64,000 nucleotides of DNA from Adiantum capillus-veneris (Eukaryota > Streptophyta > Polypodiopsida > Polypodiales > Pteridaceae), in assembly GCA_014529385.2 (NCBI GenBank), contig CM043971.1, forward strand, positions 61,825,209-61,889,208, written 5' to 3'. Positions 22,616 through 36,200 of the stretch are shown one piece after another (positions within the stretch are counted from its first letter, which is position 1; each line of letters begins with the position of its first letter). Both the position numbers and the translations under genes were made by a program. The notes below the pieces were generated by a model that saw only the letters and a list, made by a program, of their open reading frames with translations, made no database searches and was not told the origin of the DNA.

Positions 22616-22867
22616 TGTTGGGTGGACACATTCTTAGCTTAGTTTGAGTCTTTGGTGAGAAACCTCTCCTACTTGTAAAGGCTTATGCGGAAGATAAGCT
22701 TTTAGTATCCTAGATATTATATTTGTATGTCTTTATGCAAGTCGAAGGCTTAGCCGGTCAACCTTCTAAGTAAAGTCTTTTATGTATATATCCTATGCTA
22801 AAGATATTATTATACATTTTGTATATTGATTATTGCTTGAATCGCTCTCCCAATTCCACGAAAAGTG

Positions 22868-22917
<50 letters not shown>

Positions 22918-22995
22918 CACAGCCAACAGTGTAAGTATGTCTGCCTACAACTTCAAGCCTCCATGAGCTCAATGAACCCACCATCAATCCTCACA
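22616..22995 (+). repeat. 3' LTR of the nonautonomous element
   Basis: Begins TGTTGGGTGGAC, ends CCTCACA; similar throughout to 19789-20111 with an expanded (CT)n at 22870-22916. Confidence 0.88.
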
Positions 22996-25040
22996 TATGG
23001 TTATGTCATTTGATCTACGTATAGTGCTCCATCAACCTTTCACCATGCGTGATGGAGATCTTGAGTGAGTTCTTGCATAAGTTTTTGATAATTTTTGTGG
23101 ATGATTTCACAAGCTTCTCTTTATGACATACGTCTCCTATTTTAAAAAATGGTATCCAAAAGATGGAGAGAAGAAGATTTGTCTGAATCCAAAAGATGAA
23201 GAGAGAAGAAGATTTGTCCAAAAATGGCATTGAGATGGTTGAAAACAAATTCCGAAGTGTTCAGCAGGCTAGAGCACCGACGAATGTATCCAACTTGAGT
23301 TCATTTTTGAGATACATTGATTTCTATCGAAGGTTTATTCATATGTTCGCAACGAAGACCATTCCATTATATAAATTAACCCAAGGAGTTAAGTTTATTT
23401 AGACTCCACAATGTGAACTTGCCAGTTTTGAGTCTATGAAGGAAGCCATTAGCATGAAACCGATTCTTTGCCAATCAAGCTGGGAGGTCATTTTTCATGT
23501 TTATATAGACACCTTTGGTATGGCAATGGAAGCTATTTTGTCCAACCCGATGGAAAAAGTGATTATCCAATATACTTTGCCAATCGTAGAGATAGCAAGT
23601 CAAAGTAGTTACATTCAACCACAAAAAGAGAAGCAGTGAAAATGGTATTTAGTGCTACGAAATTAAGAAATTATTGTTGGGAAAGCTGTTTCATTTCTAT
23701 GTCGATCATGAGACTTTGATTGATTAATAAAATAGTCATCCAAAGAAGGCTAATCAGATGGATGATGTTTCTTCTGGAATTTGATTTGAAGATCTTTCAT
23801 AAGCCTGGCAAAACTCAATGGTGCAAATTTACTATTCAAAAGCACGAAAGACATTTCATTGAGATCCTTGAGCGATGAACGAATAGATGCTTTATTATTT
23901 AAGACGACACATGAGAAACGAGACCCAAAGTAAGTCTCGGTCTAATAAGAAGTCTTAAATTTACCATCATAGTTGGATCTTATACATACAAGGCATTCAT
24001 GGAGTGTAGAGAAGATGTGTACCTATGCAAGCAAGGATGCAAGTAATCACTGAGGCACACACTAATAGTTCTGACATACATTTTTCTACCAACATTACTT
24101 ATAAGAAGATTTTGCAAGTTGGATTATGGTGACAGAGTATAACAGATGTTACAACATTTTGCAAGACATTATATTAGTAAATGGGCATACCCAATGTAGT
24201 AAATATGACACCTCTAACCACAATTCAACCCTTGAAAATATTCAAGAAGTGGAGTCTGGATGTCATGGGACCCTTCAAGAAAGTCACACCGAAGAAAAAC
24301 AAGTATATAGTCATGGCTACATACTGTGTCAACATACAAGAGGAAGCTAAGACAATTTCCAACAACACAACTAAATCCACAGCTTGGTTCTTGTATGAAC
24401 ATATCATATGTCGATATGGCTGCATGATAGAGGTAGTTTCACATCAAGAAACTCATTTCATAAATGAAACAATTTAGATCCTCCCTTGTATATTTTCTAT
24501 TCAACATAGGAAGTCCACATCTTAATATCCCAGATGCAATAGACAGGCTAAGAGTAATAACAAGACCATCAAGATTGTTTTGACTAAACTCCTATAGCAG
24601 AAACCTCACAACTAGGATAAGAAACTTCAAACATCACTCTAACAAATAGAGTAGCAACAAAACTATAAAGACTATTTTGACTAAGATCATGCAAAAAGAG
24701 CCTCACAACTAGGATGAGAAACTTCAGACAACACTCTCGAAATATAAAACAACGCATAAGATCAAAACTGAAATGACACCTTTCAAAATGGTGTATGAAA
24801 CGGAAGTTGTTGTACCAATGGGATTCGTTGTTCCCAAACTCAGATTAGCAATAGAACATGATATAGATTATAACTCAACTCTAAAAAAGAGACTAAATGA
24901 GTTACTCAAGCTACATGAAATCAAACAAAGAGCAATGCTAGAATAGAAGGTAGTGTAGCGACGAAGAAAACACTAACATGATAATAAAATGAAAGTACAA
25001 GAATTCAGATAAGGAGACCTAGTTTTGCTATACCATATAT
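22996..25040 (+). pseudogene. Ty3/gypsy reverse transcriptase-RNase H-integrase remnant
   Basis: Continues the fragment at 19441. It reads APSTF, then FLIIFVDDF (catalytic YVDD-type box) near 23080, the connection motif NLSSFLRYIDFYRRFIH, LYKLTQGVKF, and an RNase H start with HVYIDTFGMAMEAIL near 23500. An integrase core fragment follows at 24181-24477 (WSLDVMGPFKK...). Further on are a partly duplicated stretch and a last recognisable block TPFKMVYETEVVVP near 24780. Many stops and frameshifts make it clearly dead. No LTR of this element was found. Confidence 0.85.
24571..24737 (+). repeat. Imperfect 70-bp direct duplication inside gypsy integrase remnant
   Basis: 24571-24640 and 24668-24737 share AAG-AYTNTTTTGACTAA, CCTCACAACTAGGAT and GAAACTTCARACA in order. 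Confidence 0.75.
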
Positions 25041-25475
25041 GAAAGGAAGCAACATACTAAAACAATGCAACAACAAACTGAACAACTCAAGCTCCTTAGT
25101 TCCAATTTAAATGCTGAAAAATAGAAACTCACCAACGAACTTGCAGAGCAGAAGTCATTGCTGCATCAAAAGCGGGCATCTAATGAGAGTCTTAAGAAAG
25201 TACACATTGTTTTGAAGCAGTCCATAATGGACAAGTATATATACCGGTCACTAGTTGAAACCACTGACTATGAGGGCAATCTTACCCTCAACCTAGAGGA
25301 ACTATAGAACCTAGTGGCAACTATCAAAGATCTGGAGGACAAGAGCTCGACGTTCACCAACGCCTTGGCCAACCAGGCACTCCTCCAACACTTCAGAACA
25401 AACCAAGATGTAGATAAAGAGGATGAGGATGACAAGGACTATCTCATTGAGATCAAACTGTGTCTCAGTTGAGGA
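25040..25475 (+). pseudogene. Coiled-coil coding remnant, unrecognised
   Basis: One frame reads almost through with two TAG stops: TEQLKLLSSNLNAEK, KLTNELAEQKSLLHQKR, LKQSIMDKYIYRSLVE, an acidic stretch near 25400 (DVDKEDEDDKD). Composition is that of a helical coiled coil. It follows the gypsy remnant but does not look like pol; origin unknown. Confidence 0.4.
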
Positions 25476-25960
25476 ACATATCGCACATGAAAAAGTGTGT
25501 ATGATGCATTGTTGCTAAATGACAAGCATACATCTCTTACACCGTCTATGTCGCCACACACTAAACCATCAGCAAGTTGCACACAACCAAGCCTCCCACT
25601 AGAAAAACTATGTAACCACTCACGACAAGGTGTGAAGTGGAAAGTAGCATCACCATCTAGTGATCATTGTGGAGAAAGTGTGCTATCCATAGACATATCT
25701 ACCAAAGGTATACTCAAGGTAAGCATGACATCATGGTCACTGGCATATACCACCACTGTAATTGCCTCTCTAACATGTGTCAAAGCCAGATCTGCATCTC
25801 GCATACATTTGCATTGCTAACTCATGTTTCTAAAGCAACATCATCTAATGTGCCATGTTTGACCTCAATGCCAACATCTCAAGTGTCTCACATGAGTCGT
25901 CATAGTGGACTCAAATTGTCACACAAGGAAGGAGACACAAGAGGGGGATTCATCGTCAAA
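25476..25960 (-). pseudogene. Second, diverged copy of the copia protease region
   Basis: Nucleotide similarity in the same orientation to 6150-6620: shared blocks include GCACACAACCAAG-CTCCCACTAG and CCACTCACGA, with the order preserved. The minus-strand frame is broken. It is a fragment of the same copia-like family as 5482-8596, without a visible primer site or LTR. Confidence 0.75.
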
Positions 25961-27267
25961 GAAGGATGATGATGACGACAATGATGACCCACGGATGCTC
26001 TCACTTCCCGTGAGACAGGGGGTCAAGCCAAACAAGCACCCTGCTGAGTCCAAAACAATGCATCCAACAGTCCAGGGCAACGCACTAGAATGACCATCAA
26101 GGAACAAAAACAAGCACTAAACAGTCTACTTGATCTAGTAGGAAGATGATGTAGCAAGCAAAACCAAATAGTACTGAACCACATTTGAGGCAATGTCAGA
26201 TTCACCAATCTTAATGCATGCACTCCCAATGAAAGAAAACGAACTGTCAAAGTTCAACCCTATACTCAGTTTATAATGAACCTGCTGATCGAATGAGGTA
26301 CATCCATATTGTGGATCGAACAAAGGACTGATACAAACAGAGTAAGGCCCAATGGGTGACTTGGAAATCACTCTGAACAGAATACTAGAGTCTCAAAGCT
26401 CAAGAAGGATCTCATCAACTTCAGAGACATAATGACACAATGGAAATCACAATTCAGCTTGCTCATCAAATACACTATCGAGCTACTATAACTATCTGTT
26501 GGAGCATCACAAACCCCTGGAAAAGAACTTAGTAGCAAAGCCAGCTTTGTACCCCACTTCATGGAAATGAAAAATGGTTGAAATTCTTTTCGAAGCCAGA
26601 ACCAAAGCAAATGAGCCAGATCCGACTGGATGGATCCTGTGGATCCATCTGTCATAAGCTGGCAAAAAGACTTTATATGACAACTATTCCAGGGTCCAAG
26701 AACAAAGAACTCTAAGCAAAAAAAGGCACCCCAACAACTCCCAAGTGTGTTCGTGCACAACCATGAACCAAAAGATGGTACTTGATAATATATAAAGCGA
26801 GCACATGCAACAACTATTCTTTGAAAATATAAATAGTTATCTCAACAACTCTCTTTGAGTAGAAGAATTACAACAATACAAAAAAAGCGGTAAATAAGTG
26901 TGCAAGTACATTCCACAATGAAATGATCTTTCTGAGAAGGAGAAAGAAAAGTACAATTATATGGTGAGGTTTTTCAAAGCTCAAGAATTCCAGCAAGAAG
27001 AATATATGATTCAGGTATTTTTCTTGGGTACTCTTATGTTGGACCTTGCCAAACAATTCTGAGAATTTTTGGTAACTTATTTATGATAATCAAATGACCT
27101 TTTGTTTATGAAAAAATGTTGTTAAAAAAAAATACTACAAAATATGGCAAAGGTGCTCCTCCTTTGTGCTAAAACTAAATCAAAGGCATGTGGAAATGGG
27201 AATAATATCTCTCAAAAAGAGATTGCCACCTTGCGGTTCCAAAATTGCTGCATATACCTACAATTTT
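25961..27267. other. No intact gene; possible decayed coding DNA
   Basis: Plus-strand stretches near 26395-26480 (KLKKDLINFRDIMTQWKSQF) and 26930-27050 read like protein but are short and broken. Opposite-strand ORFs here have no domain. SEC6 ends at its right edge, so the last part may hold the SEC6 3' untranslated region. Confidence 0.4.
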
Positions 27268-30200
27268 CTAACGTCTTCGCAAGGTAGCTTTGGGCAAACA
27301 TGTCAGCCTGCTGAAAACAAGCCCTGGTTTTGGGAGGTCTCCATTCACCAGACTCTTACCATAGATTTCTCGGCATTCTTGAACCACCTGCATAGCAACA
27401 GAGAAGCAGGAGTGAATTCTCATTGTAGATGGTGAGCTTTATCTTGAGCAGATTCACAAAACTAGACAGCCTTGTACCTCACGAGCATCATTTTTAGGAA
27501 TGTTCTCGCGAATCTGCAAGATTTTTTCGACTACTTCGGGCTGCACATTTGGATCATGCAGTCTTTAGCTCGTTAGCCACATATCACCCTCTTTTTCTTT
27601 TCTTTTTCTTTAAACATACACTCTCACTCTTTCTAAACACACACACACACACACACACACAATGCATCTATTGTAAAACTCAAGTAAATCAAAAGTTTTC
27701 CATAAATGAGGACTTACAGGACAGTCAGGCTGGTTTTGCAATAGAGTGGTGTATGCCAATGTGAATGCATCTAAACTCTCGGCCGACGCCAAATATCTTA
27801 GGTCGGAGAGAGGCTGAACCCTTTTTTCCACTTTCTGCCAGAAAAACGAAGTAACCCACTTCAGAAACCTTACAAAAACATAAATGATCGATATGAATTT
27901 ATTGCTATATTGCTAAATGATGACACCCACCACCGGATTTGAATAGTCCCTGAAAAATTCTGAGAGAACCTCTTCATCCACTTGCATCCGCGCTATAAAC
28001 TCTTCCCTGATGAAAGTTCGCTGGTCCATGACAGAAAGTAACATGCTTAAGTATGAAGTTGTGAAATATTTAAAGCAATGCTTGAAGAAAAACTTCTTCC
28101 GAAAACTTGGCAAACCTACATATGAGAAATTTTAGAGGTAAATTGACTATATTCAAAGGTTTTTACACCAATTTTGTAGGTTCTCTCAGCTATATTTAAA
28201 AATTTAAAGGTAAACTTATAGGCGGGATTACACTAAACCTAAATTTTTTTCAGGCACTAATTTCAATGTCATCGCACTGAGAAACTCCCAAAACAGAATC
28301 ATAACATAATCTACCTGAGTTAAAAGATGGTCTACATAGACAACAACTGTATCCTCGAGGCATAGCTCCACAAACTTTCGGAACGATCTCTCCTCCAAAA
28401 AACTGCAAAGCAGACAGCCGCATGTCATATAAATTTTTTATACTGCTAGCAATCATGATATGATTCTTTCAAGCCTTGAACCAAGCAATAAAATTTAACC
28501 CAAATTTTCGAGAAGATAAACCTACATTCTTACGTCACCAAAATAGTCACCATAAGTTGCCACTAAATACTCTGTCACAAGCCCGGCATGCCAATCTGAA
28601 ATGGTAGAACGATGTTATCAAACAAAGAACATTGAAGTCCAGAAAAAGAAAAATGGACTGCATACCCACCTTTTTGATACAGTTTGAGAATCAAATCTTT
28701 CACACCTGGATCCTCAAATATCATTTTCACTATTTGCTGCACTCCGTCCTGAAGAATGAGAGGATTAAGTTTATTGAGTCAGGTTGTGTAAGATTCTACC
28801 TTTATATGGGCACGGTTATACATAGGTCCATATACAACCTTCGCAACTTCTAGAAATCCTTTACAGGTATCCTCAAAATTGACCTGTCAAAACAGCATCA
28901 GCCGACAAGTGAGCTGAGAAATGAGACGATTAAAATGGTGCCAGCTCTTAACAGAAGTGAATAGCTAGAAAAAAGAAAGAAAGAAAGATCTTTTTCCGTC
29001 AAGTCAGCCTATGAGACAAATCAAATATACATCTGGGCGTATCAAGAAAGGACAAAAGTACAGAGTAACAAAATGTCGTCCTGAAGTAGCGGACGGGGTG
29101 ATTCATGGGATACAAGATACATGGTATATGGGTTTTGGGTGGGTGGGGGGAAGGGGGGGGTCCAGGGGCACTCTATCTCTTCAAAAGAGAAAAAACACAC
29201 ACAGACAACCTTGATAGACATTGATGCAGTTGTGCAAAACTTGCAAAAAAATATCAAAGAACATTCCAGTGACATTTGACATAATGCAGCACAGCATAAT
29301 TGTGCGACACAACGATGGCTCTCAGAGCAGTTATGCCAGTTTTAAATAAGCAAAAACAAGAACATTCCCAGTGACATTCTATATGATGCATCACTTCCAC
29401 TGTGAGAAAGACATGACACAACAAATACTCTCAAACAGATCCTCAATGAACAAAATACAAAATTCAGATGCAATATATGGCGCATTGAACCTGCTCCTCG
29501 TAATATGGTGTCAGAGCCTGCATTATGGTATTGCTCAGCTCTGTTGACAGCTCATAGCAGCGCCAATTGTTATTCACCTACAAAATAAAAGACAAAATTG
29601 AGCACCTAAAGACAGTACTCCGCGAGACTCTAAGAAGAAGACCCACCATGGCACACAGCAACTCAAGATCAAGATCGTGCAGGTTCTCTATACGCCTCCT
29701 CTGGGCTACCTGAAAGTCACTCATAACCTGGAAGACACCCCTGCTTTGGTCAGGATCTGATACATTGATACTTTAGACTTATAAAAAAGCTGACTAAGCC
29801 AATCAATTATATTCATCTCTCACAGTAAGAAATCTGGTTACCTGAATGACTGCAAGGGCAATGCGATACAACATCACATCAGTACTACTATCCTGCACAA
29901 CTTGCACTTGCTCACCCAAAATTCTAAACAAATCAACTGCAGCCATGGTGTAACATTTCCCATCCTCTGCCTTCTTTACTGGCTCGCTCTTATCAGCTTC
30001 TAAGATGTTTTTCGACCATACCTAGTAAACAGCATTCCAGCATGAAACATCGATAGGCATCTTAGAATTCGTTCTCCACCCTTGAAGTACAATATTCTAA
30101 CCTGCATGGTATTCTGCATACGATCAACATACACATTCATCAGAGGATCCATGGCTCCACTTTCAGCACAGAGTTGAGCTAGTGATTGATCAACTCCAAG

Positions 30201-33200
30201 GCCTATAAGCTGCTCTTGGTATTGCACTACCCAGCTAGTCACCTGAAATATAGAACACCAGGTCATTGACAGATAATTTCATTGATCAATTGTCCTAAGT
30301 GGTTACACACCAGTCTTCGAAATCCAGTAACTATTACAATCACATGATTAAGGTGTACACAACAAGGAGCAAGAAACACCAACAATGCAACAATTGGAAA
30401 AAGTTGCATTAGAAGAAGCGAAGATATACATTGTTTCAACAACCAAAAGAAAGCAATGCAAAACTGATAGAAGGCAAGCAATTTGGTTCGAAGAGTAGAA
30501 AGTGCAAACAATCAATAAGTACAAAAACAAATAAGTGGAAACAAGTCAACCACAGCCTTTCTAAACAAAAGTTCAACAAAAATTTGCAGCTAAAGCACTC
30601 TACTGGTAAGGCAAGGACAAGTCACAGTCATGAGAAACACAACATGCACAAAAAGCTCAATGCACACCGTCCTGCAAATAGGAAAATAAAGGTCACAGAA
30701 TTGGAAGGAGGAGGTCAGAGTCCGTACCCTCCATGTTCTTCGAGATCCAGGGCAAGGGTCGACTACACAAAGTCTCAGTAGAGGCTCCACAGGTTGCAGA
30801 GTGCTGTTTTCAGAGGATATGAGTAGTGGGCATCTATGCGAGGACTTGTGTCACAGATACTGACCCAGCAGATCTTGAGACAAGCCACTGGAGGCTTTGG
30901 GCTTGGAAGAGCTGCCCTCTATCACGAGTGCAATGGGTCCTTGGAGAGTGGTTTTGAAGAGACCCGTTCTCCACCTGGGATCCCTTTCTTTCGGTACACT
31001 GTTCGACTGGCGCATCACATACTCGCAGCACGGAGAGAGGCTCGTCCTGTTGCAGCACTTCATTCGCAGGAGGAGGGTCTCACAGCTGAGTTCTTGTCAG
31101 GCTTTTGGGCGCGGTTGTGGGACTCCAGACAGCCGAGGCACTTTGCTTCGGTGGCTAGCTGCACACAAAGCTACAGCAGTGGGAGCGGATTGGTACATAG
31201 TGGCCTTTCGGCAGCCTGTGCAGCTTGCGACCATCCTTTGGAGAGTCAATGTCACTGTCTGTGGGACTGCCCCATGGCACAGCAGGTTTAGCTTCGGGTT
31301 CTTCGGCTGATGCTAGCTCTTTCCACAGTGCGACAATACACTTGGGCTGTTGCTGCCTGGTCCACCCTCACGGGCCCAGCACTACAGTTTGAGCTATCAT
31401 CCACCAGTAGGATGATAGTGATCCAGGAGGGTCGACCTACACTTCAGCCTGCTACATAGATTAACCCCCAAGAGTGGAACAATGAGAGAGAGGTGTGTTG
31501 GAGCTCGTATGTGGCCTGATCGTTGTTTTCGCATCTAAAAGGCTCACCCTGTCCCACCGGCGAAGACTGTGCGCGACTTTTGGCTGGAGTTGGTCCATAC
31601 TCTCAGGGGCGAGTTCGAGAGACTTCAGGGCAGCTCCGACCACATGCAAGAGCACAAAGAGGCTTTCCTACGACTCTGAAGTCCTGGGCCCTTCTTCACC
31701 ATGGTCCAGGGTGCACCCAGATGGCACTACCGTCCACCTGTGTGGCTTTTCCCTCCTCCCATCTTGTGATTAGGCCCCATTGTACATATTTTGTTTTCTC
31801 ACTGGGCGAGTCTCCCCTTGTCTTGATGTAGCCCTCTCTAGTAGAGGTGGTTGAAGCCCTATGGACAGTTTTAGTAACTAATGGAAGGATCTTTTTCTCG
31901 GAAAAAAAAAAAGGAAGGAGGTCATCCTTTCATAAACAAAGCTTGAACAAGAAAGCAAGTGTATATGAGAACATGACAAAGAGTCAATGCTCTTGGGCAA
32001 GCCCTATGCAAAGTGATAAACACAAATGGCAAGAGGGTATGTTGTTTTTGAAGTCCATTTGTGTTTCCATGAGAAAAAACACAATCAGACCTTTAGAAAC
32101 GGCTTGCCCTTTTCTCGTTTATGCTTGCCACTTCGCACACGGCTTGCCCACTTCCCTATTGATTATTTGAACAAGCCATATGCAAAGCAGTAAGTAAAAA
32201 TGGTAAGAGGAGACCCTTCTTGAGTCTGTTTGCGTTTTCATGAGAAAAAAACACAAACAGACCTAAAAAACGGCTTGTGCACTTGCAAATTTTGTTTGTC
32301 ACTTTGCACAAGGCTTGCCCTTGTTCTTATTGATGGCTTGAGCAAGTGGTATGTGAAGTGAAAACCACAAACAACATGAGAGCAAGCCATTTCTAAAGTT
32401 TGTTTGCGTTAAACTGAGGAAAACTGCATGCAAATATAGTCTAGCAAAGAAGCAAATATAGTCTAACAAAGAAGAGAATTCGGAATTCCCGAATCCTGAT
32501 AAGGAATATTAAAAATAAAGCAATCATAACTGCCTTCACATTTTCGAAACACAGGAAACACACATGTTTAGAGTAAAAACAGACCCTTAAAATTTCAGGA
32601 TTAGTAAGATCATTGGCTCTGTCTCCAAGCTTCCTCAGCATCTGGACAAAACGCTCTGTATAAAGTTGTACCATGAGCACAAATATTGCATACCTGCAAA
32701 ATTTTGAATGGGAATTCCATGTCAATCAGGCATACCAAAGCTTTTACTGTCCAGGCTAACAAAGAAAGCGAAACAAAAGAACCTCTATATTTTTGTGTGG
32801 GTACTGGGTTCAAGTTTCAAAATAGGGGAGTAGGGCCCTTTTATGTTCAGGCCCACTAAGACATTGCAAAACTTACAACTCCATGTCATTTGTTGGGTGA
32901 CTGCTTAAGTTTCAAAAAAGGAGATATTTTCAAAAATTGAACAGTCTAGAATATTATCATAACCTTGTTTTGTGGGCATAATCTTCGTAAGTGCCCTTAA
33001 CCTCATACTCATAGCGATCTGTTCCAGACAGTAACAGCCAGAAATTTCAAGCAATTTCTCATCAATACCATGAACAGCCCAACACACCCTAAAATGGGGA
33101 GACACACAAAAAACCCCATGAAAATTAACGTGTGCCGGTTGAACATAAACCACCATCTTCTGCTTTTATGTGGATAGGTGAATATTCTTTTCTATAAGTT

Positions 33201-36200
33201 CCAATGAAAATATTGCATAGAGATTTCAGAAAAGAACTATTAAAACAAGACACTCACTTGTAAATCAAGACACTTTTTGCTGGCATAAAAAATGAGAAAA
33301 TACAACTCCCTAGGAAACCTTTTTGAAAATGACTGTTGTCTGAATCGTAAAAGGAGAAAGTCGTGCAAAAGCCATGTCCAAGCTGCCTCAAGCTCTAAGT
33401 GCAATCCAAGCTATAACGGTGAAAGAAAAGAAAAACCAGAAAGAACTGCAAACTTCTGCAAAAGGTATAATACTGGCATCGTAGAGCAAAAATTAGGCCA
33501 ATTGTGACTGTTTCTGGCCAAAGGTACGTTTAACATGGTGGTGAACATGATGAATGTTTAACAAGCCCTTTCCTCAGAAAGCATCCAAGCAAAAGCTGAC
33601 CTGCGGAAAACTTGGTTTTTATGAACAAAAACAGCCACAAGAACAGAAATATTTGAGCCTCACCTTGGGGGGAAGCAAGGAGCTACATTGTCATATATTT
33701 CTGGTAAATCTCCAGCAATCTGTTCACCATAGAGAACTTTTAAAATCGCATGTTATGAAACAAATCCCCCTCAAATTTGGTAGATAAGAGAAACTTACAG
33801 CACTGGCTTCTTCTAATGAGACCCTCAGGTCTTCTTCCTCGAGCTGAATGACACAAGAAAAAGAAACCTTCAGATACTTTAACTGCTCGACTAAAAGCCT
33901 TTGATCAACGCAACTAGGAAGAATTGAAGCATCGTAGCGTATTCTTACACTAGAAAGCAAAGAGTCAAAACGCCTCTCTACTGCCCTTGCAATTGTTTCA
34001 TAACATTTGTCCTTGTAACACCTTCCTTTCTTCTCTTTGCTCTCATCCTCAGGAGGCTTCGATGACACCATTCCTTTTCCTAATGGTGTGGAGGCCCTGA
34101 AGTTGCACAATACCTACTAGATTACACTGCAATACGAATGCTCACATTTGCAACATTTCTTTAAGCATACTTGGTAGCAAATTACATACCTTCTATTGCC
34201 TTTTGCAATTACCATATTTGAAACAGAGGTTCCTTCAAAATCGGCTGCTTCCTCTTCCTGCAGCTGGTCAAAAATTTCTTGCATCTCCACTACTCTACAA
34301 GCAAGTAAATAACTTTCCTAACTGGTAAACTGCAAAAGAGGATTTTTAATTCCTAAACACAGACACACAGTTGCAAGGAAGCCTAGAAAGCTAAGCTATA
34401 TGAAAAGTGTTGTGAGATGATAAGACTCCTGTGAAAAGCAATCAGAACGAGCTAGACTTTTGACATCAATACAAGATGCTTTCATGAGCAAAAATAATAA
34501 TTGCAACATGTAGGACTATGCAATCAAGAAACTCACGAACATTCTCAATTCGTATTGCACGGTTGCTATCAAGAAACTCAAATCAGCCTGTGTGTATCCT
34601 TAAAAAGGAGAAACAGGAAACAAAAAGACCCATTGATGGTTGTGTGGTATTTTTCCTAAAATACGAGTGTGTGAGTGTGTGTGAATCTTAAGAAACCGGG
34701 GGGGGGGGGGTGTATAAAGCATGCTTTGAACTAACCTTAATGCTCGAACAAGTGTTTGGGGACTGCAAAAACAAATCCCAGAAAAGAATCAAAAAGGTTG
34801 TTAAATCTTTACAATGTGTACATTCCTGGGTAAAAACTTACAAACACAAATCATTAACTTCAAAGGGCACAACACAAATAAGCCAGTTACAGCCTTCTGA
34901 CATACTCGGCCACAAACAAGCGTCCATATGTGCATGCGTGCACACACGTGCGCACACACACACACTCACAACTCCTCTTTATTTGTAATCATTAAATTAC
35001 TGGTGGGAAACCTCAGGATGAGGGAAAACCCATAAAGAAGATAAAGTACAAAGTAGAATCCTGCACTCAGACAATGAAGAAAAGGGTCGAGGCAGTGAGC
35101 ACCTAAAAACAGTCAAGAAACAACTCTAGGGTTTGCTAAGAGATTCCTGAATGGTGAAAGAGAAGTGTACGAGAAGTGTACCATCTTTCAAAGAGACAAA
35201 ATGATCTCTTGGAGGTTGGAGGAACAAAACGTCATTCCTAAAGCTTCAAACAGACCTCAAAGCCCAATAACAAACCCAAGAGAAGAAGATGGTAGCATCC
35301 ATAGGAGGGTAAGATAGCACACCTAAACAGCCAGAACCACTTCCCAAGATGGCACTTTTGACATTCAGTTAGAGCAGACAATTGAAGATATAGATCTTAA
35401 TGCTACTCAAACATATTCCTGATATTTTGACCACCGTCATGAAGATATATAGCGATTTTTATCTTCATCGTGCAACTACGCTCCCCAAAACATGAGATTA
35501 CCTTTCCTTTGACAATTGGAAGAAATTCCTGATGTGATCCCAGAGTATAAGCTCGAACTTCTCTCTTGTTTTATTTACATCTTCAAAGTATTCACTGTTA
35601 AGAAAATATCATACAAACAATCAACAAGGAGCCCTTGTCCAAAATAATAACGCTATCAAATAACCATCCACAGAAATAATGTTCCACCTTAATCTGCTGG
35701 CTTCTTCTTTATGGGAGGAGGCTGTAGCTAAGGCAAATCGTCTTTTGCCCTCTAAAGCAGTCAATTTCTGCATTTAACATTTGAAACAACCTTAGCATAA
35801 ACAATTATGGAATCTATCTCCAAGGTTCAAAGGCCAGTGCAGATTCAACAGATGAAGCAGTGGAGCACAACTTTCCTCGAACGTATTAACAAGCTGGCGC
35901 TCATCACTTAAAGATTCCCTTGCTTCTGCAGCCTCCACTGAAATTGACATCATTCCTTCCACATCCTGAAAAGCAGTCAACCCCAGTTAAACCTGCAATT
36001 TTTCATGAAATCTCAGCAGCACTAACGTTCTAATAGCACAGAGAAGGGAGCACGAAGATGAGAGGCACACTTCAGCATGGTTGTCAGGTCTCATGAATAC
36101 CAAAATCAAGATATTCAAATTTTCATATGAAAACAGACCACACATAAGCATCATTGTATCAAACATCAAAACAAACCTAATGATTAGGAGAAAGTTAAGA

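Larger units (their letters stand above)
19789..22995 (+). mobile_element. Nonautonomous copia-type LTR retrotransposon inserted in gypsy pol
   Basis: Two related LTRs (19789-20111 and 22616-22995) bound a 2.5-kb interior with a tRNA-Met type primer site after the first and a polypurine tract (AAGGAGAGGA) before the second. Flanking pentamers TCTGG and TATGG match at four of five bases. The interrupted gypsy reverse transcriptase continues on the other side. The interior has no gag or pol. It holds ORFs at 20425-20811 (plus) and 20487-20768 (minus), which could be a captured host fragment or chance, and CA and G tracts. The LTRs differ clearly, including the CT-tract length, so the insertion is not recent. 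Confidence 0.88.

Noticed and set aside
32905-33156. Minus-strand ORF in SEC6 intron 9 considered as an exon
   Set aside because: The exon at 32693-32585 joins in phase to 33719-33664 and supplies all the expected SEC6 residues; this ORF does not fit.
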